Part shown: positions 23,328 to 35,776 of the stretch, piece after piece
How positions within the stretch are numbered: position 1 is the first letter of the stretch
Layout of the letters: each line of letters starts with the position of its first letter
Source of the DNA: Tanypteryx hageni
Taxonomy: Eukaryota > Arthropoda > Insecta > Odonata > Petaluridae
Length of the DNA: 64,000 bases
Direction: 5' to 3'
Assembly: GCA_028673005.1 (NCBI GenBank)
Contig: CM054116.1
Span: forward strand, 134,903,681 to 134,967,680
The notes under the pieces: generated by a model
Told to the model about the DNA's origin: nothing
Database searches by the model: none
What the model saw: the letters and a program-made list of their open reading frames with translations, nothing else
Program-made: the position numbers and the translations under genes

Positions 23328-26033
23328 TAGGGTTAGGTACCAAACGTCCGGCAAAAGGAGGACATGTCCTCATTTTTCACTTTCTGTCCTCTGTCCTCCC
23401 GGCATTTCAAATTTTAGGATTTTGTCCGGCTTTATCGAGAAAGTGAGACTGTGACTCCCTTGTCACACATACGACAATTCTGCGCACGTATCGAGTGTTA
23501 TCCTTTTCTTTTGCTTCTTCATTTGGAACTCTTGATTAGGTAAATCAGATGTAGGACTTTTATGGGCTGCCCTGATAAAAACATATATTAACTGTAGAAG
23601 CGATACGCTTTTAATGGCAAACAAAAGCGGCTCGCGGCCTACTCTACAGGAGCGTTTCTTGTATTATGTAGATATAAAGTTCATTTGTAACTAAAGTGTG
23701 TGCGCGCAATGTTGATTTTCAAATGAAATACTTCCTTTGTCCTTGCCATATCGTTTAACTCCGAAGTGCACCACACTTCTTTTTTTTAAGTAAGGGTGAA
23801 ACGTTACTTTGCAAACAATGTGAATGCTCCCAGCGTAAATTTTCAAATTAGGCACTTGATTTGTCTTTGAAAAATCGTTTAACTCTGAAGTGTCCCGTTT
23901 ATATCGATTTTTTGGTTTTAATAAGCGATTCGTTTAACTTCGAAATCGTTTAAAGCGAACTCGTTCAAAGCGAGGGAGACCTGTAACAGTAACTTTTGGA
24001 TGCTTCTCTGTTCTCACTGAAGAGTCCAATCCTTTCTTGTTCCCATTTTTATTTGGAAAAAGATACTCAAACTGAATTACTGTGGTACGTATGTTACTGC
24101 TATGTAGATAACCGAAAATTGCGATATTTATATATTTAATATACCAACGAGTACATAAAATAATTTTTTATTTTTTAATAGTTGTGGCTTTTAAATATTC
24201 CAGAAACTCGCCCCTCATTAAGAATAGCATCACTTAAAAGGAAGTGTAAATTCTGCAGTAATCTAAAATCAAAGTTTCCTTGTTTCGGTATCGGACGTAA
24301 TGAAAATGAGGCGAAGTGTTCTGTTTGTGACTGTTACGTTTCTGTTGCAAATAAGGGATCCTTTGATTTGGAGCGTCACATTCAGAGTGAGAAACATAGA
24401 AAACGGTACGAATTCCGTCTTCGTGTGGAAAAGTGACATCTTTCTGTATCCAAAAAAATCGTTCAATAAAAAAGCACGCGCCTCTGAGGGAACCATGGCT
24501 TTCCACACAGTGAAACATCATCAGTCTTTCATATCTATGGACTGCACTTCAAGTCTGTTAAGAGAATTATTTAAAGATTCGGAAACTGCTCTCAACACAA
24601 CATGCACAAGAACGAAAACTGAAGCAATAGTGAATAAAGTGATCGCTACACATACTATCGATTTGATTTTGAAGACAGTGAGTGAAATATCTTGTTTCGG
24701 AGTTGCAACGGATGCCAGCAATCACGGCCCACTTAAGATCTTCCCAATCTTTGTGCAGTATTTTGATTTGAAAGAGGGTGGAATACAAACAAAAGTGCTT
24801 GAATTAACTTCTACTCCCGATGAAACCTCGAAGACCATATCGGAGTATGTGTTGACGACTCTGTAGAGATTTGGTTTATCTTTGAAGCGTGTTTCCTTTA
24901 CAGGTGACAGTGCAAACGTACATTTTGAAGGGGTGAATAGAAAGAAGGGAAACAATGGCTTAGTTTAGCACCAGCTTTATAAACACTGTTGAAGTTATTT
25001 CCTATTCCAAAACAGTATTTCCTATCCCTTACTCGACCGCCAATACTGATAAAAACCTTTTATGAAAGTGAAATTTCTGAACTGTACCTTCGCTTCTTGT
25101 TCTCGCTTACGTCTGTTTTCCAAAACAAAATTGAGGCCGTAGAAAGAGAAAATAACTCTGTTTTAGAAATTGTCGCTTTGCTTAAAACAACATTACTTTC
25201 TTTAAAAATAAGGATTCGGGAAAATGTTTTGCCATTATCAGTCAGGGAAATTATTGAAACGTTACAGGCAAAGGGTATGGGTGAAGAATGTAGGAGTTCT
25301 GTTGAAGAAACGCAGCTTGTTTATCAAGAATGCATTCTTTATTTAGAAACGTAGATAAATCAATTTGAGGAATTTCAATGTTTTGAGGGAATGGAATTAA
25401 AGAACAAAAATTTCAGATATGATACGTGTTTGAGTTATCTCAAGGAAAAGGAAATTATTATCGAAGACGTGAAGTTACTTGATCAATATAACAATATAAC
25501 TTATTCATAGAAAACAAAGACGATCGTTTCTTTGATGTCCCTTTTCATTTTTTAGAAGCTGCAATAATAAAGATTGTTATTCTGAGCTTTTAAAAATATG
25601 CGAATTTGTTTTTTGCATTCAAGGACATAATACAAACGCAGAAAGAATATTTTCTCTAACAAATGATCTGTGGACCCCGGAAAGAAATATATTTTCCGTG
25701 TAAACAATAAAGGGAATTATTATGATCCAGTGTAATATGAAAAACTTTTCTTGTAAAGATTTCCATTCTTACCTTCTTAAGGATGAAGATCTTCTTAAAA
25801 TTATAATTTCTTCTGAGAAGTATATTAGTGAATAAAATTCATTCTTATTACACTATATAAGCATTTTGAGTATTTTTCTATTTCTATTGGTTCCTTGGTG
25901 AATTAATTTGTTGCACCTTTACCTTTCTTAATGCCATTTTTCCTCGGAAGTGAATGCCCGCCTTTTTACTCCTTTATCCTCCATTTTTTCCGCATATGTC
26001 CTCCATTCTACCTTTGGGCATCTGGTAACCCTG
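23328..26033 (+). mobile_element. hAT transposon, 2.7 kb, degenerate
   Basis: TIRs: TAGGGTTAGGTACC...GGAGGACATG at the left and, read inward at the right, CAGGGTTACCAGATG...GGAGGACATA. The flanks GTTGTAAA (23320-23327) and GTTATAAA (26034-26041) agree at 7 of 8 bases. The interior encodes a broken hAT transposase on plus. A Tigger-like terminus (GCGAGGGAGACCTG) ends near 23983, so the 5' noncoding part has itself been invaded or rearranged. Confidence 0.82.
24182..25836 (+). pseudogene. hAT transposase with N-terminal zinc finger, disrupted
   Basis: 24182-24436 encodes a finger-like region (EAKCSVCDCYVSVANKG, then LERHIQSEKHRK), matching the Cys-Cys-His-His finger preceding many hAT transposases. 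After a frameshift, 24443-24866 shows KTEAIVNKVIATH and FGVATDASNHGPLKIFP, part of the RNase-H-like core. 24870-24960 continues with VSFTGDSANVHF. The C-terminal dimerisation segment (HNTNAERIFSLTNDLW) is near 25626-25680. Multiple stops; inactive. Confidence 0.82.
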
Positions 26034-26041
26034 GTTATAAA

Positions 26042-27311
26042 CCACTGGTCTGCAGTGGGGGTTACTTATCCTTCCCCTGTAGCCAGTGACATGGGTCGTA
26101 ACCTTAGGCCATTTTAGCACCCATATGTAACGCCTCCTACGAATTGACTCGAAGTTTTTCTTAAAAGGCTTTCTCGGTGGGAAAAATACAACACTCTAAA
26201 CTCATCAAACACAAATGAAGAAGCTCAAGGCAAAAGTATCTTTAAGGGGTTTATTGCTTGTAAACTGCGCCAAAACATCGCCAAACTCTCTCTTCTATAC
26301 ACTGCGTCTCGGAGGTTGACCACTGATGTGAGTTGAAAAGCAAATAACCGGATGGCAGAACACTTCCTCCTAGCATGACATAGAAGGCGCGCATATTTGC
26401 GCCAAGTCCGCAGAGACTTTTTCTTCGTGGCGCGCATATATGCGCGTTCCCCACCAAGGAGACGACTGCGACGCGCGCGTATTTGCTCAATCGATTTTAA
26501 TTTCCCTACAGATGAAGTTCACCAACGAGACTAGAAATTTAATCCTCAAAAAGCGACATATGCTTCGAAAATTCAGTGGATGCTATCTCGATGAATGGAA
26601 TTGACGGTACACATCTGGTTGTTTCTGGAGACTTGAAAATACGCACTCGAGCTCTTAACGGAAAGTTTCATCCTAAAGCACCTAACAATTTCGGCCTCAC
26701 CGGCGTCGCGTGATAGCGAAGCGATTTTTACGGTAAGAACAGAGATCTGAGTTCGCCGATTCAAATTTGAAGCAATGCATACTCACAGTTACGTCTGTCA
26801 CCGTTCTGCTGAACGACGACTTATCGGAGGCTGGTTCAGCGCTTTTTTTTGCGTTTAGCGCCTTTGCGCTAATTTGGCGCTTTTTTTAAATTAGCGCTGA
26901 ATTTGATGCCATTTTTGTATGTCTCATTTGATTTATTAAAAGTATAAACTTACTTTCAAAGAGAAAAAGAAAAATGAATGCGAACAAAATAAAATGCATT
27001 GTTACACTGTTCCTTACTGTCCTGCGTTTGCATGTATTTAGTGAAATCTCATAATTATGCTTTCTTGCACGGCCATACATGGAAAATCTAACCTGATTTT
27101 CGAGAACACTTCTCCATCCCATCTCCATCCCATCTCCCATCCTACTACGCAATTGATCTCTCACTCGCTGTTTATAACAGGAGTTGGCAACCTATGGCAC
27201 GCGGAGAAGATTTCTAATGGCGCGCTCATCCAGCAGCATCAATAGAAAAATTATATATCCGAAATTGTTCAGTAAATATTCACTAAAATATTACAAAACA
27301 TTCGTAGAAGA
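26042..27311. other. Mixed repeats, no gene
   Basis: Holds GCGCATATATGCGC-type palindromes near 26385-26455, a cluster of GCGCTTTTTT/AGCGC motifs at 26838-26900, and a hAT-like terminus CAGGAGTTGGCAACC at 27178. No open frame with a domain. Confidence 0.4.
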
Positions 27312-28655
27312 CAAGTAGTTGGTGCTTGCATTCCGCAAGAATGTCATCTCACCTTGAAAAACATTAATTTTTCAGAGTTATTTCATTATTAGAAATATTT
27401 TTTAATTCAAAAGTTTGCACCTCTCCACCGATTTTCGTTCTTTCCTATGGGACAATATTGGTGTAAAAGCAATCCCTAAAATTTTCAATCTTAAGAATAT
27501 TATACTTTTTCCATTGTGGAGTACTAATGCCACACATTTCTGCTAAAGTTTAATGTTCTAGGACATCTAGAAGTGCAATGATATTTATCTAATTGCTTAC
27601 ATTTTAAAAATTTGTAACGGCCGTACAGTTACCTATTGCGATCTGAGGAAGCCCCAGTTTGTGAAACATGTGATACTGCACTTACAGTGTCACATATTTT
27701 ATTGGACTGTATTCAATTCAGAAATGAGAGAAAGAACCTTTCTGTTGCTCTGGGAGATGATCCGCAATTAGTAAATAGAACCATCTCATTTCTGAAAGAG
27801 TCCAGAATTTTATCTTTTATATAGTTTTACAAAATTGTTCTTAAATGATTTTAATCGTGATAGGATGTGGCCCGTGCATAACTCTCCTATCCATTTTATA
27901 TAAGTATAAGATTTTAGCGACCATAGCAGGCCATTTCACATCCTTGTTTTAATTTTATTTATTTTAATATTGTCGGGAGACACTTATACAGCCTCGCCGA
28001 CTTTTTATTTCACAGATTGTGGGAGGCCCTTTTACAGTCTCTTACAATCTGGTTTTAATGAATTTATTATTTATTTATTTATGTCATAGATGAGACACGG
28101 GGATAGTTTTTATTTTATTTTATTTTGTCTCATCTAAAAATATGTGTCCTGTGGAACTTAGATATGTCGCAAAAATGAATGAGTCATTACGGTAAGGGTC
28201 GGCGATAATAGCCCATGAGGCTGAATCGCCATTCAACACACACACACGGCTGTTATAACAACTTAGTGGAAATTTTCAAATGTTTATGTGAGCTTTTGCA
28301 TTAAGCTCTAAATAACAGAAAATTTTCAGTTCCCTTTACTGTCCCCTAGTACCTAAATATTAACCATTTGTTTAAATTTTAATAATTTTTAACAGCCAAA
28401 TAGATTAATATATCAAAATTTATATAACCCCTATTCGGTTATTTTATGAATTTAACCTTCACAAAAAATTTCAGCTTCGTAGTACATTCAGAAATACATA
28501 AACGTTAAATATTTGTTTAAACATTTGCGAATTGTTGCACTTTTTCAAGATTTTCGTTTTTTCTAGTCGGTTTTGCACAAAATCCTACCTAAGAAAAAAT
28601 TTCAAATCTCCAGCTCATCCGGAAGTGCCTAAACATTAGTATCCTCCTATATATC
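27312..28655 (-). mobile_element. Non-autonomous Helitron, minus orientation, with a LINE inside
   Basis: Read on minus, the 3' end has the hairpin-forming CTTGCGGAATGCAAG, then CACCAACTACTTG. This is a mutated form of the CTAG terminus seen in sister copies. The 5' part shares the GGAGGATACTAATG box with the copies at 44738 and 48967. A LINE tail (27625-28244) interrupts it. Joined head-to-head to the next copy. Confidence 0.65.
27625..28244 (+). mobile_element. LINE 3' end inserted in Helitron
   Basis: 27636-27824 encodes CETCDTALTVSHILLDC and RNERKNL. This resembles the zinc-knuckle-like C-terminus of I/R1/Jockey-group LINE ORF2 ('CPxCxxxxTVEHILxECP'). About 420 bp of 3' UTR follow, ending in (CA)n. 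The flanks ACGGCCGT and ACGGCTGT look like a target duplication. 5'-truncated, as usual for LINEs. Confidence 0.65.
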
Positions 28656-29271
28656 TTGAAAAAGTGCACCAATGCGGCCGCTAAAAATTCGCAATTGTTT
28701 AAACAAATTTTCAAGGTTTATGTATTTCCGAATGTGCCACGGAGCTGATATTTTTTTAGAGGTAGGATTTGTAAAAAAACGAAATAGGGAAATTTTGATT
28801 TTTTTAATTTGTTTGGTAGTTAAAAAATCTTAAAGTTTAAACAAATAGATAACTGTTTAGGTACTACGGGATGAGCTAGGAAGGTGAAATTTTCAAGTTA
28901 TTTACAGAGTAGTGCATTTGCACAAATAAACATGTGAATCTCTCCATAAATATATTGCGGCGGCCGTTAAAAATGTTTAAAATTTAAACAATTAGAAAAA
29001 TATTATTTCACTTCTAGAAGTGGTACAACTTTAAAATTTGGCAGAAATGTGTAGCATTAGTACCCCATAATGGAGAAAGTATAAAATTCTTAAAATTGCA
29101 AAGTATGGGGATTGTTTTAATCTATTATTTTTACATAAGGGGAAAACGAAAATCGCTGCGGAGGGGAAAACTTTAGAATTAAAAAAATATTTGTAATGAT
29201 GTCTGTCTGAAAAATGAATGTTTTTTCAAGGTGAGATGATATGCTTGCAGAATGCAAGCACCTTCTTCTAG
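28656..29271 (+). mobile_element. Non-autonomous Helitron, plus orientation, 5'-truncated
   Basis: Ends with a perfect 7-bp stem hairpin GCTTGCAGAATGCAAGC (29243-29259), then ACCTTCTTCTAG and a T. A hairpin about 11 nt before a CTRR terminus followed by T is the standard Helitron 3' end. The body is an inverted copy of the adjacent element, so the pair can fold back over about 600 bp. Confidence 0.7.
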
Positions 29272-31179
29272 TGTGTGTGTGTGTATATATAACAGCTTAC
29301 GGAAATGGAAAGGTAAAATGGATATATGGATGGCAACAAGGTGTTGGGATGAGGAAACCCAGTGAACACTCACCAATCGGACGACTTCAGGTTGGCGAGG
29401 CCCCGGGGATGTCGAAGCGACACACGTAAAAGAACACTAAAACACAGAAACATCACAAACGTAGAAGCTTTCGGAGTTATTCCTTCATCAGCTACAGAGA
29501 GAGAACTATGACATATATATGACATATCATAAGTAAGAAGAAGCTATATAGTATAGAAATTTATTTTATTATATGCTACATAGTGGAAAAAAAGGTATAC
29601 TCAGAGTGAACATAATACTGTAACGACAAATTTGAAGAGTGTCACGCGCACGGGAGTTCACTCGTTTTAATGCTGATCAGAGCGACACCCAAGAGACCAA
29701 AGGTTGCCGGTCCTTGGTTTATTACGTCTCCGTTAAACATTAGACATATGTAGCAATGATAGGATGTGCTATAGGAAATAGTTATGTAGGTATAAGAGGA
29801 ATGATAATTGTCAAGGTTTGTATTTCTAATAACCTGATTGTGTTTAAATGAAAATAATAAATAGACGCAGCCCATATCGTGTCACGTCAGCATCGGTCAC
29901 CCCGAGTTCTCCCGGTATCGTGGGGGGGGGGGGGGGGCGACACTGCCTTTGCTTGCAACCTCCGAGGACTTTCGAGTCCAGGTGTTTTTCGTACGAGGTG
30001 TTTTGAGTGAGAAAGTTTTACATAAAGAATATTTTTAGCTGTAAAACACCTCTTTACTTTGTCAGTGATTAAAGATTGTAAGAACTAATGGGTTAGATTT
30101 GCATAGAGTTATTGCACTTGAGACTGATAATGCATCTGCAATGACTGATATTAATAATGGAGTATATGAGATTTCTCTCTTCTTTATAATATCATGAATA
30201 TATATATATATAAAAGCCCCTCTCATCTTTTTCTTCCGTCTTCCCAATTCATACAGTCTCTTCAGCAGTAAACCTGATCTCGACATTTTTCAAAATAGAG
30301 CAACATTTATATATTTATTGTACCTTTTATTTTTAATTTATATGCCAACTGTTTGTTTTATGTCACTTATTTTATTTTATGTTACGTTATTTGTTCTATA
30401 CTTTATTTATTGCTTTCTCATCATATGTCTCTTTAAATCACTATATGGCGTCCAGTGACAATAAAATGTACGCTAAGCTACCTTACCTAAGCCTTATGAC
30501 GTCACGCCTCCGCTGCGATCCATTCAAACTCTGACTACAGCCTTACAGTTAAACTAAATCGAATGATATCTCATATTTATGGACAATATAATTCATAAAA
30601 GACATTATGAATAGATAAACGATATTGCGCAACAATTTAGGTTACTTTATTCTAGGATATTTTGAAACAAAATTCGATTTACTCTAAAATGGCTATAATG
30701 ATTTCGATTAAAATACATCAAAACGTACAGCCTGATGTCACAAATAATACTAACTAAGCCATATGTCCCAAAACAGTTACTATATATCTCCCAGCGGCAT
30801 TATTTCTGTACAATACGCTCAGCGCACGCGTCAGAGGGGAGGGGGAACCCGGGGATTCCCTATTCTAATATTCCGTACTTCTCTGTTAACGCCACGCGCT
30901 TATTAGTGAGAGTTATTAGAGGTGAGAGGTTAATGGTGTCAGTCACTTTGGTTCTGTTGCTACACATTATTAACATAATTGGTAGTGATTTGCCAAGCAC
31001 ACAGAGTTAATTCCTGGGCAAAGAGTGTAGTGAGACCAAACGTATATATGTATATGAGAAAGTTTGTGCAATGTATATTGCGCCGTTTATTTTTTTATTA
31101 TATTCAGTGTAATTGGCCTTGTGCTGTTTCTGAATTATTGTTAATAAGTAAATAAATACTGAGATTCCCCGTTTGCTTT
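29272..31179. other. Intergenic stretch with simple repeats
   Basis: A (GT)n run follows the Helitron end, and a run of 16 G's sits at 29922-29937. Short AT-rich frames carry no domain. No gene recognised. Confidence 0.4.
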
Positions 31180-31186
31180 TTATTAA

Positions 31187-32722
31187 GTGCGGTGCCACTC
31201 ACTGCAGCTTGCAGTTTCCCATGCCGTCAGTGAATGACTACCACGAAATCTACATTTTCTTATTAAGGAAACATACAATTGGTTCCCTCATTCACCTATT
31301 CGACAGGCTAGCTTTATTCTCAAATGGATGGGAGAATGGCTCCTTTGAAATCAGTTCAGTTAAGTCAGAAAAGATGGATATCAATTGAGGTTGCAATTGT
31401 GAGAATTTTGCAACAATGGATTGAACTTAAGAGTCATTTTGAAATTGTTAGAATAAATGAAAGGTGTTAAACAGCTGAACTAGTGTAATCAATGTTTAGC
31501 GATAAAAATAATTCATTGCTTACTTTATTTTTGAAGCCTATTATTGGAAGGGGTTGGAGGGGGTGGTGGTGTCGGAGGGAGTGGCGGTAGCGTAATGGTT
31601 AGAGCGTTGGCCTTCCACGCATCGGTCTCAGGTTCGAATACGGCAGAGGTCGGATTTTTCAACCTGAGATCGTCTCGTCCCCTACTTGTGTGATTTGAGG
31701 AGACTGCGCAAGTCAGCGCTCCGTCCTTTGGAAGGGACATTAAGCAGTTGGCCCCCTTGGCGCTCTTCGTAAAGAGTAGGCTAATGCCGGCACCAAGTTT
31801 CTCTCCTCCCTTATGTGTGTGGAAGTATTTATGGCTATAATAATCCAAGAGGTTGATTAGCCAGAAATTTCATACAAACAAAAAACCTATTATTGGAGAA
31901 GTTCAAATGGTGATTAAAAATTTTGAAGCTGAATTGCATGACCCTACGAAGTTGCTGAATGACTTAGTGCATTTAATTGATTCTCTGTGTTCAAAGATAA
32001 TTATTCCAGGAAAATAAACTACTGATAATACTGTAACTGAAAAACATTTAGACCTAAAGTCTTGCACGAAATAGAGTTTTAAAAGGAAATAGATATTTGG
32101 TGCATAATTTCCGAGGAAGAAAACGAAAGTATTCGTATTAGCTGTATTGAGTTTTTAGTTGAACTGATAAAACGGCTCCGACAACGGTTGTCTGAAAATG
32201 TGTCAATCTTACAGTTAATTTCATCTTTAAGTGTCCGTGAATGCCCGAATCCTGTAAAGTAAGATATCTTGGATCTTGCAAAAATGTTTCTTACCGATGC
32301 AGAAAAACGCATTGATTTCCAGTGGAAAAATTGCAACACATTAAATGGACCAAAACTTCCGAAACATTGTGGCTTTGGGCAGAAATTACAAATTACAGAG
32401 ATGCCATGGAGGAAAACCCCTTTGAAGATATATATCACAATTAGCATTAAACAGTGCTTTCATTACCTCATTCCAATGTTGATGTAGAACGCTTGTTCAG
32501 TCACATGAACATTGTGAAATCAAAGTTACGTAATAGAATGAAACTCCCAACTTTGAACTCCATTTCGGCCATTAAGTATGGATTGCTCAGTCGTGGAAGA
32601 CGTTCTCATAACTATGAGCTGCCTAATAGTGTTTTAAGTAAAATAGGCGCAAGTGATATCTATGAAAGTTTGACAGAACTAGGAACTTCAAGAATTCTAC
32701 AAAAGCAAACAACATGCAGTTA
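31187..32722 (+). pseudogene. hAT transposase, disrupted and interrupted by a SINE
   Basis: Pieces in order across frames: HSLQLAVSHAVSE near 31195 and ETYNWFPHSPIRQ near 31270, then KRWISIEVAIVRILQQW at 31370-31420. FLKPII (to about 31548) is followed, after the SINE, by EAELHDPTKLLNDLVHLID (from 31929). The C-terminal dimerisation domain is open at 32454-32723 (LPHSNVDVERLFSHMN, KSKLRNRMK). These match the RNase-H insertion and hATC regions of hAT transposases. Stops and frameshifts throughout; element ends not determined. Confidence 0.8.
31549..31885 (+). mobile_element. tRNA-derived SINE (copy 1), target duplication CCTATTATTGGA
   Basis: The Pol III promoter is visible: A-box region GGTAGCGTAATGGTTAGAG and B box GGTTCGAATAC. 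The shared body follows (GCGCTCCGTCCTTTGGAAGG, AATGCCGGCACC). 12-bp duplications CCTATTATTGGA lie at 31537-31548 and 31886-31897. It interrupts a hAT transposase reading frame. Confidence 0.9.
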
Positions 32723-33539
32723 AAGCAGTGATGAGGATGATTGGATTTTAGAAGATTTCTCATAATTCTCCGTATATTAATTTTTATGTAAATGTAAAAT
32801 TTTATATATAATTCTTCTCTATTTACTAGTATTATGAATCAGTATAATATGCTGTAGACGCAATAAATAGTATTTATTCGACTTTGTTGATCAACGTATT
32901 GCCGTAGCAAGGAATTTCTTAATTTGTTATTTAAAACTAAATATACATCCCTAAAAATATATTCATTAAACTCGTTTCAAGTCAGGGTGTGAAAATACAA
33001 ATAAATGGAAATGATAATAGAGCAGAAAATCAAATAATTGAAAATGTAGTTTATAATGGAGCGTTAAATTAAATGTCATTTAAATGTATCATTTTTGTTA
33101 AGTTGTTATTACAAACAAAAAGTACATTCCGTATAAAATGCTCATATTCAATTAATACCATATTCAAAACATATTCACTTGAAACTAATCTAAATCCAAT
33201 AGGAACATGGTAGGAAAGAAGAAACAGCGAGCAAAGGGGAGGGGGGAGGCGAGCGTCAGCGAGCAGGAGCCTTGCCCTCTAGTACGTAAATTTATTCCTT
33301 CCCGTCATAGTGACGGGCTTTAATACTAGTCTATTATAAATAGCTGCTTCTTACATAGGATATAGAAGGATACACAGGTTTAGGTACTTCTAGAAAGGCT
33401 ACAGACCTGAAATTTGGCATGATAAAAGGTATTTGGATGCAACCGACGGAAAAATCCGAAATCCCAAAAATGTTTTTTTTAGGAAGGGTTCGTCCGACCC
33501 CAATTTTAGGCTGGTTTCCAAAGGTGCCTTATGAAATGT
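32723..33539. other. AT-rich stretch, no gene
   Basis: No recognisable domain. A G/A-rich patch lies at 33236-33270. Confidence 0.4.
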
Positions 33540-33960
33540 TCCTGTCTGTGTGTATGTATGTATGTGTGTATATGTGTCCTCTACTAACAACTTTTGCACC
33601 AATGGATCGATTTACATGAAACTTGGTATGAGGCTCGTGCTGCCAGGGCCCACCTCCTGGCTATATTTTATTTGGCAAAGATTGAAGTCCTGGGTTCGAT
33701 TCCAGGAACGTTTTCCCCTGTTTGCTTTACATAGGAAGTCTCAAAGCCATCGTGCAGGGATGTTTTTTTTAATACTTTAAAATATCTTAACATTGTGATA
33801 TTGGAGCGAGGTTTATACTGTTCTAAGGGTGAAAGAATGTAGAATTTTGATAATTGATCGTATTTTCTTAAATTTCTACTACAACAGCGGTTTTGCGTTT
33901 TAAATTGCATTTTATCGGATTGTTGCCATGGAGACGATTATTACCGAACTCGGCTTGAGC
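33540..33960 (+). repeat. B-box-containing repeat family, copy 1
   Basis: Shares with the copies at 35076 and 37829 a GTCTGT-rich start, CCAATGGATCGATTTACATG, AAGATTGAAGTCCTGG, the Pol III B-box-like GGTTCGATTCC and TTTACAT-GAAA. ATCGTGCAGGG, a run near TTAAAATATCT and TATTGGAGCG follow. Coding potential is not evident. Possibly a tRNA-derived or tRNA-capturing non-autonomous element. Confidence 0.65.
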
Positions 33961-34202
33961 ATAGACGAATAAACAAATGTGTTATAATTCTTTTCCAGTC
34001 GACTACCCTTCAGCAATGGACAATTTATCCATGCATATTAGCGTATAAACAGTAACATTTAAGAAGACTAAATTCAAATCTGCGCTGAATTGGTAGAAAA
34101 TTTTGTTTTTGATCGAAGAAAGGGTAATTTTCAGCAATCAAAAAGATCAACTACCATGACAACGAGTGCAATGCTTTTAAATGGGAATTGGTAATCTGTG
34201 TG

Positions 34203-34252
34203 TGTGTGTATTTTTGGCTAATCAACTTCATGGATTATTATAGCCAATTGGT
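34203..34252 (-). repeat. SINE 3' end fragment
   Basis: TTGGCTAATCAACTTCATGG and TTATTATAGCCA are the reverse complement of the 3' end of the SINE at 31549-31885 (about 31830-31863), with small differences. Confidence 0.5.
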
Positions 34253-35075
34253 AATCTCTATTGTAATACCATTGATTTAATGCCTTTTAATAGGGAACTA
34301 CTTATAATCCCGCTGATTTCAATAAAAGATGTATGCATATGATGACGTAATAATATTTACCTGAATTTCTAGTTATGGTCCGATTTAAAGTCTAATCTGG
34401 CCCGCCGAAGCATTGAAAACTTGCAATGCGGCCCGCCGAGAAATTCGCAACCATCAATCAATGCATCAACGTAAAAAATGTTTCTCCCCACTGCTTTAGA
34501 TCCGTATGTCGTCTGTCTTTAAAAAACCTGACCCACGTAAAACTCCGAAAATTTAACATCGTATTCTAACTTCACATTTGCAGTCCCTTTTTTCCAAATG
34601 ACATTTCCTAAATTCAGCTTACTCATAAATAAAAAGAGTCTAAAATAAGATTATGCGTAAAAGTAAAAGTCTTTCAGCTTAAAAATATTTTCGTGTTAAT
34701 TTTAATGCTTACGTAAATCCAATCGATTGACGCGATTTGTTAATTGTTTTAATTAGTATAAACAATACGCGGGGAATAATTTGGCGGAGTTAAATATGGC
34801 AGCGACGCTGGAGATGATCCTGCTAATGAGATCTATTCATAAAAAGAGTGAAACAAATGGATTCAACGTGAATCTTTATGCATATACAGAAATTATTTTT
34901 ACATGGTCCCTGCGAAAAAATATCTTTTGGTCAGTACACTATATACGCTTAAATTCAGAGATCTTTTCTCAATAATTACCAATATTAAAATACTTTCCTG
35001 AGCCGTACGATGCCCAATAACTTATTATCTTTCCTGCGCGTCGGGTCTTCATTAGAAATTCGTTCATGTAATAAT
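34253..35075. other. AT-rich stretch
   Basis: Contains hAT-like GCGGCCCGCC motifs at 34400-34440 and nothing else that I recognise. Confidence 0.4.
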
Positions 35076-35776
35076 TAACAAGATGATACAAACGGAACTT
35101 ATGATGCCTACATTCCAAATAATTATTTATTTAATACTTATATTGAGTTTAATAGCTTTAAAATCACCGCGAATATGTTGCTCTTTGTGCTACCCAATTT
35201 CGTAATTTAGCGTTATAAAATATTAAAAATACGTTCGAACGGAAAACTAAATTGATCACGCGTATTTCTGCGGCACAATTAAAGCGTGTGTGTACAAGAC
35301 TGTACTGAATTCGAGCTCAAAAATAGTCGTTGCTATGGCAACGCTCTCGTAATGAGTGATAAAAACTGCAAAATTGCCAGTATTTATGCAAAATTCTAAG
35401 AAGTAAAATTGATAAGCAAAATTCTATGATAAAAATTATAATCTTCATTCCTTTCCTCAGAGAATAGTACAACTCTCGCTCCGATATTACAATTCTAAGA
35501 TATTTTAATGTGCAAGAGAAAATTACCCTGCACGATGGTTTTCAGGTTTTCCATGTAAATCAAATGGGAAGAATAAATCCTGGAATCGAACCTGGGACTT
35601 TCAATCTTCGCAACAAAAACTATCCTCAGGAGCTCGGCTCAAGTAGCAAGAGATTTCCACCAACTTTAATGAAAATCGGTGTATTGGTTCAAAAGTTAAT
35701 TGGGGGGACGTACAGACAGACAGACAGACACAACGACAAAACTATAAGCCTATTTCCATTTTGGAAATTAGGCTAA
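35076..35776 (-). repeat. B-box-containing repeat family, copy 2
   Basis: Minus-strand copy of about 700 bp. It carries the (CAGA)n/(GACA)n stretch at 35716-35730, GGTTCGATTCC, GTTGCCATAGCAACG and the downstream segment with CGCGGTGATTTTAAAGC. It aligns along its length with the third copy, which shows that the third copy is one unit split by the mariner-like insertion. Confidence 0.7.

Noticed and set aside
29922..29937. Run of 16 G residues
   Set aside because: Probably a homopolymer tract or sequencing/assembly slip; no structure around it.
31575..31650. Genuine tRNA gene at the A/B box pair
   Set aside because: The tRNA-like head continues directly into the SINE body and is bounded by a 12-bp target duplication.
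33675..33710. Possible tRNA gene at the GGTTCGATTCC motif
   Set aside because: No acceptor stem, D-arm or anticodon arm can be drawn, and the motif is repeated in a dispersed family, so I list it as a repeat.
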